A stretch of 64,000 nt of DNA from JACDAN01 sp963802375 (GTDB lineage: Bacteria; Actinomycetota; Thermoleophilia; Gaiellales; Gaiellaceae): contig CAWDIJ010000006.1 in the NCBI GenBank assembly GCA_963802375.1, positions 1 to 64,000 of the forward strand, read 5' to 3'. Positions 44,016 to 52,619 of this stretch are shown here, one piece after another. The notes below the pieces were generated by a model. It saw only the letters and a list, made by a program, of their open reading frames with translations, was not told the DNA's origin and ran no database searches. The translations under genes and the position numbers were made by a program. Within the stretch, counting starts at the first letter, position 1. The number at the start of each line of letters is the position of its first letter.

Positions 44016-44682
44016 GGCCGCGCTCCTTGGCTGCGCCGCGGTCGCGTTCGCCGCCGCGGCCTGGACAGCGCTGTCGCCGCAGGACGCGGCGCTGTCACTC
44101 CTGCTTGTCGCTCTCGCTCTCGTCCTCTCCGGATTCGTCTGGCTGGAATCGGGGACCGGCTCGGCGAAGGAGGTCGCCCTCGTCGCGGTCCTCGGCGGCG
44201 CCGCAGCCGCCGGGCGCGTCCTCTTCGCCGCTGTCCCGGGGGTCCAGCCGGTCACGGTGGTCGCCGTGGCTGCCGGCGCCGCGCTGGGGGCTCGCGTCGG
44301 CTTCGCGGTCGGCGCCGTGGCCGCGCTCGTCTCGAACTTCTACCTCGGCCAGGGCGTCTGGACGCCGTGGCAGATGCTCGCCTGGGGAGGCTGCGGGGTC
44401 GCCGGCGCCCTGGCCGCCGGGCTGATCCGGAACCGGTGGGCGTTCGCCGCACTCTGCTTCGCGCTCGGCTTCGCGTTCAGCAGCGCCATGGATCTCTGGC
44501 ACTGGTACAGCTTCTGGCCGCACACTTGGGAGGCGCTGACGCTCGTATACGCGCGAGGCGTCTGGTTCAGCGCCGCCCACGCGATCGGCAACGTCGTCTT
44601 CGCGGTGATCATCGGGCCCGAGCTGCGCCGGCTCCTGGAGCGGTACGGCCGCAGGCTGCGCGTGGAGGTCGCGTGGGCCTGA
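44008..44682 (+). CDS. ECF transporter S component, probable cobalamin binder
   Basis: 224-aa, about six helices, small-residue rich, with GARVGFAVGAVAALVSNFYLGQG WTPWQM-type sequence typical of larger S components and DLWHWYSFWPHTWEAL facing outward. Substrate assignment to cobalamin rests on the riboswitch and neighbours, as in ECF-CbrT systems; not shown by the sequence itself. Coupled at both ends. Confidence 0.85.
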   Translation: MPRAALLGCAAVAFAAAAWTALSPQDAALSLLLVALALVLSGFVWLESGTGSAKEVALVAVLGGAAAAGRVLFAAVPGVQPVTVVAVAAGAALGARVGFAVGAVAALVSNFYLGQGVWTPWQMLAWGGCGVAGALAAGLIRNRWAFAALCFALGFAFSSAMDLWHWYSFWPHTWEALTLVYARGVWFSAAHAIGNVVFAVIIGPELRRLLERYGRRLRVEVAWA

Positions 44683-45467
44683 AGCTCGTCGCGATCGCGT
44701 TCGCGGCATTTGCCCTCGCTGCTGCGGCACCCGACTACGTCGCGTCGCGTCAGCAGGCCGATGGCGGATTCGCCGAGCCCGGCTCGCGCTCCGATCCCGC
44801 GCTCACGGCCTGGGCGGTCCTCGGCCTGAAGGCCTCGGGACGCGCGCCACGCGGAACGGCTGTGTACCTCCGGGCCGCGCCCGTCGCGGACACGACGGAC
44901 CTCGCGCTGCGGGTCATGGCTCTCCGGGCGTTGGGGGAGAGCCCCGACCCGTTTCTGACCCGGCTTCGGCGGCAGCGGCGGAAAGACGGTCGCATCGGGT
45001 CGCTTGTCAACTCGACGATCTGGGGCGTCCTCGCGCTCCCGCGAGGCGAGCAGCGGGCCGTCCGCTATCTGCTTGGACGTCAGCGGCGATCGGGTGGCTG
45101 GTCGTGGGCCCCGAACGGCGCACCGGACTCGAACGACACCGCCGCGGCGATCCAGGCCCTCCGCTGGAGCGGCGTCCGCGGCCGGCCGATCCGGCGCGGG
45201 CTGGCGTTCATCCGCAGCCTCACGGCTCGAAACGGCGGCGTGCGGCTGGTCGCCGGGCGGGAGCCGGACGCCCAGTCGACCGCGTGGGCGATCCAGGCGT
45301 ACCTCGCGGCCGGCGTGAAGCCTCCGGCAGCCGCCTCCGGGTTTCTCGCGTCGCTCCGCCGGTCGGACGGGAGCTACCGCTATAGCAGGCGTTATGCGGT
45401 CACGCCGGCGATCGTCACGGCGCAGGTGCTGCCGGCTCTCAGCCGGAAGCCGTTTCCGCTGCGCTGA
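44673..45467 (+). CDS. Exported alpha/alpha-toroid (prenyltransferase/squalene-cyclase-like) protein
   Basis: 264-aa. Signal-like N-terminus LVAIAFAAFALAAAAPDYVA, then repeated helix pairs marked by QQADGGFAEPGS, DPALTAWAVLGLKA, RRSGGWSWAPNGAPDSNDTAAAIQAL, NGGVRLV and AQSTAWAIQAYLAAG (blocks quoted separately), the QxxxGGW-type toroid repeats. No catalytic Asp motif of cyclases is obvious. The same fold forms the N-terminal domain of transcobalamin and intrinsic factor, so in this operon it is plausibly the cobalamin-capture alpha domain. GTG coupled to the S component. Confidence 0.82.
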   Translation: MGLKLVAIAFAAFALAAAAPDYVASRQQADGGFAEPGSRSDPALTAWAVLGLKASGRAPRGTAVYLRAAPVADTTDLALRVMALRALGESPDPFLTRLRRQRRKDGRIGSLVNSTIWGVLALPRGEQRAVRYLLGRQRRSGGWSWAPNGAPDSNDTAAAIQALRWSGVRGRPIRRGLAFIRSLTARNGGVRLVAGREPDAQSTAWAIQAYLAAGVKPPAAASGFLASLRRSDGSYRYSRRYAVTPAIVTAQVLPALSRKPFPLR

Positions 45468-46230
45468 CCCAGTCCGGCTCGGGCCGCCACAGCCGTCCTG
45501 CGGCGACGAGCTCGTCGACGAGCGTCTTGCGGTACAGCCAGCTCCAGCTGAACCACCGGCTGACCTGGCGCTCCGGCGCCACGACAGCAGCTCGTACCGC
45601 GGCAACGGTCACCTCCTCGAGGCCGCCGCGGGCGGAGGGCTCCGGGTAGACCTGATCCCAGCGGGCGAGCTCCGTCGTGTGCGGATGCGGCCCCGAGGCC
45701 GTCGCGGAGACGGCGAGCGAGCGGCTGACGATGACGCCACAGCGCTCCAGCGGGCTCGTGATGTGCTTGAGCGCCTTCGAGGACAGCCCCAGCTCCTCGC
45801 GGAGGTCCTCGACCTCGGAGGGGCCGGCGGCGTCGAGGTGGTCGAGCAGCAGCGCCCAGTCGTCCGCCTCGGAGCGCATCCGCTCGAGCTCGCTGCGAAG
45901 GATCGGGTCGAGCGCCGCGGCGACCTCCTCCGCAACGAGGATGTGCTTCCCACGGTGGATCTTGAGCGCATACGCGCCGTCTCGGTCGGCGAGCTCGCCG
46001 AACCACGGCCACTTCGTCTCCGGCCACTGTCCGAAGCCGCTGCTCGCGGGCAGGTACGGATCCTCGTGGCAGGCCGCGTAGAGGCTCGGCAGCGCCGACT
46101 GCTCGGTGCGGGTGAGCATCCCGCGGTCGTGGAGGAAGTCCTCCGCCTCGTCCAGCGTCTGGAGCGCGCGGTCCGGCGTCAGCCTCAGCTCGTAGGCCCG
46201 GCGCTCGAGGAGGTCGCCGAGCGTCTCCAT
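45439..46230 (-). CDS. Winged-helix-like soluble protein, possibly AlkZ-related
   Basis: 263-aa. RRAYELRLTPDRALQTLDEAEDFL start, LPSLYAACHEDPY, KWPWFGELADRDGAYALKIHRGK, and a central helix-turn-helix-like PSEVEDLREELGLSSKALKHI. Overall pattern resembles AlkZ-related proteins of actinobacteria, remote from DNA glycosylases; I am not certain. Coupled to the upstream cupin gene (ATGA). The 3' end overlaps the toroid gene by 29 nt. Confidence 0.75.
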   Translation of the reverse strand: METLGDLLERRAYELRLTPDRALQTLDEAEDFLHDRGMLTRTEQSALPSLYAACHEDPYLPASSGFGQWPETKWPWFGELADRDGAYALKIHRGKHILVAEEVAAALDPILRSELERMRSEADDWALLLDHLDAAGPSEVEDLREELGLSSKALKHITSPLERCGVIVSRSLAVSATASGPHPHTTELARWDQVYPEPSARGGLEEVTVAAVRAAVVAPERQVSRWFSWSWLYRKTLVDELVAAGRLWRPEPDWVSAAETASG

Positions 46231-46610
46231 CAGTCCGCGTCGAGGTCGCGAAGGAATGCTTTCGGCGGGGCCGGGCGACCGTCCCGCCCGACGTAGCCTT
46301 CCTTCGCACCAATGACGAGCATCATGAGCTCGTCCGGACCCGGGTTCGTGACCCGGCGGGCGGTCGTCGACTCCACGTGCAGCAACCCGCCCGGCCCGAG
46401 CTCGACACGGTCGTCGGGCAGGTCGAAGATCGCCCTACCCTTGTGGACGAAGTACAGCTCGTCCTGCTCCTCGTGGTAGTGCGGGCGGCCGACGACGCCG
46501 GGCTGAATGACGAGCACGTTCGCCCCGAATGCATTGATCCCGAGCTCTCGGCGGACCTTGCGGAAGGTCTCGTTGCCGAGCTCGTCGACGGAGGAGGCCG
46601 CCCAGCCCAT
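46230..46610 (-). CDS. Small cupin-domain protein
   Basis: 126-aa single cupin: GVVGRPHYHEEQDELYFVHKG carries the metal-binding His-x-His...Glu...Tyr set (residues about 52-62), with DLPDDRVELGPGGLLHVES as the second motif. Reaction unknown. ATG fixed by TAGCGT 7 nt upstream; upstream open frame is not family-like. Confidence 0.85.
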   Translation of the reverse strand: MGWAASSVDELGNETFRKVRRELGINAFGANVLVIQPGVVGRPHYHEEQDELYFVHKGRAIFDLPDDRVELGPGGLLHVESTTARRVTNPGPDELMMLVIGAKEGYVGRDGRPAPPKAFLRDLDAD

Positions 46611-46617
46611 CGGTTTG

Positions 46618-46623
46618 ACGCTA
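46618..46623 (-). promoter_or_regulatory. Likely leaderless -10 element
   Basis: TAGCGT on the minus strand, 7 nt before ATG 46610. Confidence 0.45.
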
Positions 46624-46760
46624 CCACCCGGATTCGACCCGAAGTCGTCGCACTCTCGTGTCCCATGCGTGCGCCAATCGCCGCTAGCGTCAGGCACGGA
46701 GGGAGGCTCGCGGTCGGCCCCGGGGCGGACACGTTGATTCGAGCCGGGTCGGTGCCTCGC

Positions 46761-46766
46761 TAGCAT
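46761..46766 (+). promoter_or_regulatory. Likely leaderless -10 element
   Basis: TAGCAT, 9 nt before ATG 46776. Confidence 0.4.
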
Positions 46767-46775
46767 CGAGCGGCA

Positions 46776-48934
46776 ATGGCCGTCGCCTCCCCGGACGCCT
46801 ATCTCGCCGACCTGAACGCTGCCCAGCGCGAGGCCGTGCTGCACACAGAAGGCCCGCTGCTGGTCGTCGCCGGGGCGGGCTCGGGCAAGACACGCGTGCT
46901 CACGTACCGGGTCGCGCACCTGATCTCCGCGGTCGGCGTCCAGCCGAACGAGATCCTCGCGATCACGTTCACGAACAAGGCCGCGGGGGAGATGCGCTCG
47001 CGCCTGGAAGACCTCCTCCCGGAGGTCGCCCGCCGCATCTGGATCCTCACCTTCCACGCCGCCTGCGGCCGCATCCTCCGCCGCGAGGCGCCGAGGCTCG
47101 GCTACCGGACGAACTTCACGATCTACGACCAGGCCGACCAGGTGCGCCTGGTCAAGCAGTGCCTCGAGGAGCTCGAAAGAGACCCAAAACGGTTCGTCCC
47201 GCGCGGGATCCACGAGCAGATCTCGACCGCCAAGAACCAGCTAGTCGACCCCGCCGAGTACCGGAAGCGCGTGGAGTCCTTCTACGACCAGACCGTCGCC
47301 GACGCGTACGAGCTCTACCAGCGCCGGCTCTTCGCCGCCAACGCGGTCGACTTCGACGACCTCCTGATGCTCACCGTCCAGGTGCTCGAGCGATTCCCCG
47401 AGGCGAAGGAGCGCTGGCAGAAGGCGTTTCGCTACGTCCTCGTGGACGAGTACCAGGACACGAACCATGCGCAGTACCGGCTGCTCCAACTCCTGTCCGA
47501 AAAGCACAGGAATGTCTGCGCAGTCGGCGACCCAGATCAGAGCGTGTACGGCTTCCGCGGAGCCGACATCCGCAACATCCTCGAGTTCGAGCGCGACTTC
47601 GGGGAGACGCGGGTCGTGCCCCTCGAGCAGAACTACCGTTCGACCAACACGATCCTCCGCGCGGCCAACAACGTGATCTCCCACAACGCCGAGCGGAAGC
47701 CGAAGAACCTCTGGTCCGACCTCGGCGACGGCGAGCCCGTCCGCGTCCTCGAGGTCGAGGACGAACACGCCGAGGCGCGCTGGGTCGCCTCCGAGATCGC
47801 CGGCCTCGTCGACGAGGGTATGAACGGCGACGAGATCGCGGTCTTCTACCGGACGAATGCGCAGTCACGGGTGCTGGAGGACGTGCTCGTGCGGAGCGAG
47901 ATCCCGTACCAGGTGATCGGCGGCCCACGCTTCTACGAGCGCGCCGAGGTCAAGGACGCGATCGCCTACCTCCAGGTCATCGACAACCCGTACGACGCCG
48001 TCAGCCTCCAGCGCATCGCGAACCGTCCGCGCCGCGGGATTGGCGACGCCTCGCTCGCCCGGCTTCAGACCTACGCCGACTCACACGGATTCTCGCTCTG
48101 GGAGGCGCTCGAGTTTCCCGAGGAGGCCGGGCTTGGCCCGGCGCAGGCGCGCGCCGCGACAGGGCTTCCGCAACCTGCTCCTGTCTCTCCAGGCCGGCGC
48201 GCTCGACATGCCCGTGGACGAGCTCGTCGAACGGACGCTGGAGCGCAGTGGCTACATGGAGGCGCTCGAAGCCGAGCGGACGATCGAGGCGCAGGGGCGC
48301 ATCGAGAACCTGCACGAGCTCATCGGGGTCGCGCAGGAGTACCAGGCGAGCACGGAGAGCCCGGCCCTCTCGACGTTCCTCCAGGAAATCTCGCTCTTCT
48401 CCGACCAGGACAGCCTTCGCGAGCAGCAGAGCCTCGTCACACTCATGACGCTCCACAACGCGAAGGGCCTCGAGTTCAGGGCCGTGTTCATGATCGGGAT
48501 GGAGGAGGGGATCTTCCCGCATTCCCGCTCGCTCGAGGAGAACTCGCTCGAGGAGGAGCGGCGCCTCGCCTACGTCGGCATGACGCGGGCGCGCGAGCGC
48601 CTCACGCTCACCCATGCCGCGGGCCGGTCGCTCTACGGGTCCCGCAACTACAACCTCCCGTCCCGCTTCCTCGACGAGCTGCCGCAGGAAGAGATCCACC
48701 GTGAGCGGCTCCGCCCGTCCTCCTGGTCGGGCTACGGCGCGCCGGTCGCGCGGATCCAGCCTCGCGGTAGACAGTCCTGACCTCTCGACAGGCGACACGG
48801 TTCGCCACGGCACCCTCGGCGAGGGGATCGTCACGGCCGTGGAGCCCGGAGGCGTCGTCAGCGTCCGCTTCGCCGGCGAGGACATGGATCGCCGCCTGGT
48901 GCTCGACTACGCGCCGCTGGAGAGGATCGGATGA
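46776..48934 (+). pseudogene. pcrA: ATP-dependent DNA helicase PcrA/UvrD, frame broken twice
   Basis: Superfamily 1A helicase. In frame 1: NAAQREAV (Q motif), GAGSGKTRVLTYRV (Walker A), FTNKAAGEM, TFHAACGRILR, DFDDLL, DEYQDTNHAQYRLL, GDPDQSVYGFRGAD, LEQNYRST. One extra base near 48140-48163 moves to the frame with LVTLMTLHNAKGLEF and RRLAYVGMTRARE. Another near 48740-48775 moves to GDTVRHGTLGEGIVTAVEPG and YAPLERIG, the PcrA Tudor-like end. Corrected length about 719 aa. Since this helicase is normally important and nothing is missing, the shifts are probably sequence errors. Confidence 0.88.
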
Positions 48935-50148
48935 GCGTCGAGATCCGCACCGCGACCGCGGACGAGTTCCCCGAGGTCATCCGGCCGATCATGCATTACT
49001 TCGGGCGGACGCCCAGCGAAGAGTTCGCGGCGCGTTTCGGGCCGCTGATCCCGCCGGACCGGATCCACGGCGCGTGGGAAGATGGCCGTGTCGTCGGCAG
49101 CGGCGGCGTCTTCCCCTTCGAGACCGGAATTCCGGGCGGCCTGATCCGGGCGGCCGGCGTGACGCTCGTAGGCGTCATGCCGACGCACCGCCGCCGGGGC
49201 ATCTTCGGCGACCTGATGCGAGCCCAGCTCAAGGACGTGCGCGAGCGCGGCGAGCCGATGGCGTACCTCTGGGCGTCGGAGGACACGCTCTACGGCCGGT
49301 TCGGCTACGGCATCGCGTCGTTCTCCGGCAGCATCGACCTCCCGCGGGAGCGCATCGCGTACGCCGACCGGTTCGAACCCACGGGCGAGGTACGGCTCGT
49401 CGAGCCGGACGAAGCCGTCGAGCCCTTCTCGGAGATCCAGCGCGCGGCGGCGGCGCAGTACCCGGGCATGTTCGTGCGGACGAAGGAGTGGTGGACGGCC
49501 CGGCGGCTCGCCGACCCGGACTGGGTACGCGCCATCGAGGGCGGCAGCGAGCAGGTCAGCGCGCTTCTCGAGCTCGACGGCAGGCCGGCAGCGTACGCGC
49601 TCTATCGGCTCCACTTCTCGGCCGACCGCGGGACCGCGACTGGGTTTACGAATGTGATCGAGGCGGTCGGCGTCTCGCCTGAGGCGACCCGCGGGATCTG
49701 GCGCTACCTGCTCGACATCGACTGGATGGCTCGCGTGAAGGCAAGCCTGCTGCCGCGGGACCACGAGCTCTTCCTCCTGCTACGTGAGCCGCGCATGCTG
49801 CGCTTCGAGTACCGCGATGGCCTGTGGGTGCGGTTGGTGGACGTCCAAGCGGCGCTCGCGGCCCGCTCGTACAAGGCCGGCGAGCCGGTGGTGATCGGCG
49901 TGCGCGACGACCTTTTCGCGGAGAATGCCGGTCGCTACCGCGTCGGCCCCGACGGTGCGGAGCGAACGGACGCGGACGCCGAGCTCGCGCTGCCGATCCA
50001 GGCGCTGGGCTCCGTCTACCTTGGCGGCTTCGGCTTCGGTGAGCTCGCGCGGGCCGGCCAGGTGGAAGAGCTGGTGGATGGAGCGCTCGACCGGGCGGAC
50101 ACGCTCTTCCGCGCCGATCGGTATCCGTGGTGCCCGGAGATCTTCTGA
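48931..50148 (+). CDS. Eis-family GNAT acetyltransferase
   Basis: 405-aa. N-terminal GNAT domain with acetyl-CoA loop GVMPTHRRRGIFGDLMRAQL (about 75-94) and AYLWASEDTLYGRFGYGIA, a second GNAT-like domain, and a C-terminal SCP2-like sterol-carrier fold (LPIQALGSVYLGGFGFGEL). This three-domain layout is that of Eis proteins, acetylating amines such as aminoglycosides in some species; substrate here unknown. ATG coupled to the pcrA stop (ATGA). Confidence 0.9.
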   Translation: MSVEIRTATADEFPEVIRPIMHYFGRTPSEEFAARFGPLIPPDRIHGAWEDGRVVGSGGVFPFETGIPGGLIRAAGVTLVGVMPTHRRRGIFGDLMRAQLKDVRERGEPMAYLWASEDTLYGRFGYGIASFSGSIDLPRERIAYADRFEPTGEVRLVEPDEAVEPFSEIQRAAAAQYPGMFVRTKEWWTARRLADPDWVRAIEGGSEQVSALLELDGRPAAYALYRLHFSADRGTATGFTNVIEAVGVSPEATRGIWRYLLDIDWMARVKASLLPRDHELFLLLREPRMLRFEYRDGLWVRLVDVQAALAARSYKAGEPVVIGVRDDLFAENAGRYRVGPDGAERTDADAELALPIQALGSVYLGGFGFGELARAGQVEELVDGALDRADTLFRADRYPWCPEIF

Positions 50149-50159
50149 GCGCTGACGAA

Positions 50160-50178
50160 AACGCGCCCCGCGCGCGTT
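50160..50178 (+). terminator. Hairpin after the Eis-like gene
   Basis: AACGCGC-CCCGC-GCGCGTT, 7 perfect bp, 12 nt after the stop codon; adjoining A run on the left and TTA on the right. Confidence 0.5.
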
Positions 50179-50186
50179 AGAGCTGA

Positions 50187-50333
50187 TGTGGCCCGGTCCT
50201 GTGGGCCTCGGCCTTCGTCGGGATCCGTGCGGCGGGCGAACGCGCTGTCGAGGACGACCGCCGGGCGCCGGCTGCACTCGCGTTCGTCGGCGGGGCGCTC
50301 TCCCTCGGCGGCGTGGTCATCACGCGCCGCTGA
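50187..50333 (+). pseudogene. Relic of an EamA/DMT-type transporter
   Basis: An open stretch of 48 codons without a start reads VLWASAFVGIRAAG, typical of the first helix of EamA transporters, then directly LAFVGGALSLGGVVITRR and a stop, typical of the last helix of the same family. The roughly 250 residues between appear deleted. Upstream TGA at 50184. Weak but specific resemblance at both ends. Confidence 0.4.
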
Positions 50334-50373
50334 AATCCGTCGAGCAGCTTGTTCGAGCTACTTGCAGAGCAGG

Positions 50374-50667
50374 TCAACGCTGGCCGTTCCGGCGTACCTG
50401 GGCGAGCACCTCTGCTCCGTCGTTGATGCTGCGTACTGCCTCAGCCAGGCCGTTTCCTGCGGCGATCGCCGAGGACGGCGCCGTGATGGCGGCCGGCATG
50501 AGCGCGATGGTCGCCTCCAGCCGCAAGAGCGGGATGCCCAGCAGCCGAGCACGGACAGAGGCCTGAACAAGTGCTCCCTCCGAGAGGCGTCTGCTGGGAT
50601 CAATCGCCGCGCTCATGGCGGCCGGAGGCGAAGTTCTGACACCCCGACCGGCACGACGCTGTCTCAT
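50374..50667 (-). CDS. Hypothetical 97-aa protein, third gene of the coiled-coil operon
   Basis: Basic N-terminus (RQRRAGRGVRT) and an Ala-rich helical remainder with a hydrophobic segment IPLLRLEATIALMPAAITAP. Unrecognised. Its ATG overlaps the stop of the 65-aa gene (ATGA). A TTG frame continuing to 50177 overlaps its stop but I regard that one as chance. Confidence 0.5.
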   Translation of the reverse strand: MRQRRAGRGVRTSPPAAMSAAIDPSRRLSEGALVQASVRARLLGIPLLRLEATIALMPAAITAPSSAIAAGNGLAEAVRSINDGAEVLAQVRRNGQR

Positions 50668-50861
50668 GAGCCGCTCCCCGCCGTGCGGCGCCGGATCGAG
50701 GAGATGGCCGCGCTCCCTGCCGTGAGTGCGGCCAGCCCACCGGCAATCAAGCCCGCCTTCAGGAGCTTGCTCCTATTCACGCCGCTGCCCAGAGCCGCAA
50801 ACGAATCTCCGACCGAGTCGAGAACCCGGTCAGGTTCGCTCTTCGTGTGAAGAAGTCTCAT
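50664..50861 (-). CDS. 65-aa single-helix membrane protein, second gene of the coiled-coil operon
   Basis: Soluble N-terminus (HTKSEPDRVLDSVGDSFAAL), one hydrophobic helix LLKAGLIAGGLAALTAGSAAI, basic C-terminus SSIRRRTAGSGS. Start overlaps the stop of the coiled-coil gene (ATGA) and its own stop overlaps the next ATG, giving coupling on both sides. Confidence 0.65.
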   Translation of the reverse strand: MRLLHTKSEPDRVLDSVGDSFAALGSGVNRSKLLKAGLIAGGLAALTAGSAAISSIRRRTAGSGS

Positions 50862-51760
50862 GACCTCGCTCCTTTTCTCGCCCGCCGACCAGCGGCCTTC
50901 GTAATGGCGTCGACGAGTTCCTCTTTCGTCATGCTCGACCGGTTTTCGATCCCGATCGTGGCCGCGAGCTCGACGAGCTCCGGCTTCTTGTACGCATCCA
51001 GACCGCCGTTCGTCGTCTCCCGATCGAGCTCGCGCGCGGTGTCCTTCGCGATTGCCGTTGCACGTTGGCGCAGGTCCTCGGCCTCCTTCACGCGGGCCTC
51101 GGCGTCGCTCGATCTCTGCTTCGCCTCGTCTTGGAGCTGCTGGGCCTGGCGGTTCGCTTCCTGCGCGGCTGAGCGCGCGGCCTCGGCGGCCTCGTCGGCC
51201 ATCCGCCTCGACTCCGCCAGCGCCTCGGCTGCATCCTCGACGAGCTCCTCCGCTCGCTGCTGGGACGCCTCTGCTTCGGCTTCTGCTTCCGCGATCTCGT
51301 CGTCGACCTCTTCCTCGACCTCCTGTCGCTGGTCTTCGGCGTCCGCCTCGGCTTCCTGGCGCTCGCGCCTGACGAACTCCGCGGCGGCCTTCTCCGCGTC
51401 GGAGACACGCTTTTTGACCTCCCGGTTCGTCTCGCGCTCCGTGTCCTTGATGCGAGCCTGACCGCGCTCGCTCACCTCGCGCGCGCGATCGGCGCGTGCC
51501 TTGGACTCCCGCGCGGCCTCGACTGCCCGCTCCTCGGCCTCCCGGGCACGCTCCGCGGCGTCGCGCGCGCGCCTCGCGCGGATCTCGACGGAGTCGCCGA
51601 CCGGCGCGGCGTCGACCACGGCCGCCGTCACCCTCCGCCCCTGGTCGCGTGCGCCGCCCGCAGCGTCTCCGAGTGCCTCAGCCGGCTTCAGCGCCTGGGA
51701 AAGGAGCCAGGCGGCATTCGATGGCATCTCCCGTAAACCAGTTCGCGTTCGCTCAAACAT
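50858..51760 (-). CDS. Long coiled-coil protein with C-terminal Rho-N/SAP-like domain
   Basis: 300-aa. Hydrophobic-poor N-terminus (residues 1-60), then about 170 residues of charged Ala/Glu/Arg coiled coil (e.g. RARRARDAAERAREAEERAV). The C-terminal 40 residues LDAYKKPELVELAATIGIEN...MTKEELVDAITKAA resemble Rho termination-factor N-terminal/SAP nucleic-acid-binding helices. Possible DNA- or RNA-tethering structural protein. ATG 51760 chosen for GGGAG 7 nt upstream. First gene of a coupled trio, divergent from 51936. Confidence 0.78.
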   Translation of the reverse strand: MFERTRTGLREMPSNAAWLLSQALKPAEALGDAAGGARDQGRRVTAAVVDAAPVGDSVEIRARRARDAAERAREAEERAVEAARESKARADRAREVSERGQARIKDTERETNREVKKRVSDAEKAAAEFVRRERQEAEADAEDQRQEVEEEVDDEIAEAEAEAEASQQRAEELVEDAAEALAESRRMADEAAEAARSAAQEANRQAQQLQDEAKQRSSDAEARVKEAEDLRQRATAIAKDTARELDRETTNGGLDAYKKPELVELAATIGIENRSSMTKEELVDAITKAAGRRARKGARS

Positions 51761-51935
51761 CGATAGCTCCCTTCGGACGAAAACATGCAAATTCTAAAAA
51801 GCTGGTTCCCTTCAGCTGGTTCCCTTCCGGAGCGTGATCAAACCTCGCGGCTGGGCTGCAAGATCGACAGTGTTTCGCGGTCTCTGTCGCCGGGAAGGTA
51901 TTCGCAAAATGGGAACTTTGTAGAGGAGGAGTGAG

Positions 51936-52325
51936 ATGGCAGAGGTCAACAAGATGTCTGAGGGTCTGATCGACCTGGCGGAGCGATTCGCCGACGTCGT
52001 GGACGCCGCCCAGGGACGAGGCGCAAGGAAGGCCAGTGGCGGCGCGAAGTGGTTGATCCTCCCGGCGGCGGGGGCGGGTGTGTATGCGTTGGCGACCAGC
52101 AGCTCAGCGTTTGCGCGTCGAACGAGGAAGCTGATGAGCGAGGCCAAGGACCGTGCTACTGATCTACCGGATGCTGATCTGTTCGGCCGGGTGAAAGAGG
52201 TGACCGGCACGGAGCAGAGCGCTTCAAGCAGCAGTCGGCCAACCCAGAGCACAAGACGAAGGCAGACTCGACGAAGCGGCTCCGGCCAAACTCAGCAGCG
52301 CCGGAAGACGAAGACAAGCGCATAG
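51936..52325 (+). CDS. Hypothetical 129-aa protein with basic Ser/Arg tail
   Basis: Strong ribosome binding site AGAGGAGGAG. Helical N-terminus SEGLIDLAERFADVVDAAQ, a hydrophobic segment WLILPAAGAGVYALATSSSAF, and a highly basic low-complexity tail (RRRQTRRSGSGQTQQRRKTK). Could be an anchored nucleic-acid-binding protein functionally paired with the divergent coiled-coil operon (inference). Unrecognised. Confidence 0.65.
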   Translation: MAEVNKMSEGLIDLAERFADVVDAAQGRGARKASGGAKWLILPAAGAGVYALATSSSAFARRTRKLMSEAKDRATDLPDADLFGRVKEVTGTEQSASSSSRPTQSTRRRQTRRSGSGQTQQRRKTKTSA

Positions 52326-52358
52326 CCGAGGCGGGCCAGCGCCGCTCCTAGGTTCTAA

Positions 52359-52400
52359 GCCGACGCTCGGACTCCAATTCAATGAGTACCGAGCGTCGGC
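52359..52400 (+). terminator. 12-bp perfect hairpin with 18-nt loop
   Basis: GCCGACGCTCGG and CCGAGCGTCGGC, 34 nt behind the 129-aa gene and 50 nt before the small lipoprotein. AAGGAGGG follows. Terminator or leader structure. Confidence 0.45.
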
Positions 52401-52449
52401 AAGGAGGGTCGACAGAATCCGAACGGCGTCGCTCGCGGTAGGACCGACG

Positions 52450-52596
52450 ATGAAGGTGCTGAAACTGCTCGCCGTCTTCGCCGCCGGACTCGCGCTCGCA
52501 CTGAGCGGGTGCGGCTCGGACGACGACGGCGGGGGAGGCGGCGCCGGCACGACGAACGGCACGACGACCGAGGACGACGGCTACAGCCGCTACTGA
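52450..52596 (+). CDS. 48-aa lipoprotein
   Basis: MKVLKLLAVFAAGLALALSGC is a complete lipoprotein signal with lipobox LALSGC (Cys21); the mature part is only 28 residues of Asp/Gly/Thr-rich sequence ending DDGYSRY. Too short for ordinary gene calling. Possibly a surface-exposed peptide or a remnant. Confidence 0.55.
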   Translation: MKVLKLLAVFAAGLALALSGCGSDDDGGGGGAGTTNGTTTEDDGYSRY

Positions 52597-52603
52597 GCCT
52601 GGC

Positions 52604-52609
52604 TAAACT
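52604..52609 (+). promoter_or_regulatory. Likely -10 box of the tRNA gene
   Basis: TAAACT, 10 nt before the mature tRNA 5' end. Confidence 0.45.
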
Positions 52610-52619
52610 GGGCCTCCCA

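Noticed and set aside
50177..50377. TTG-started minus-strand frame coupled to the 97-aa gene
   Set aside because: Low-complexity composition and antisense to the EamA-like relic, which fits a known family at both ends.
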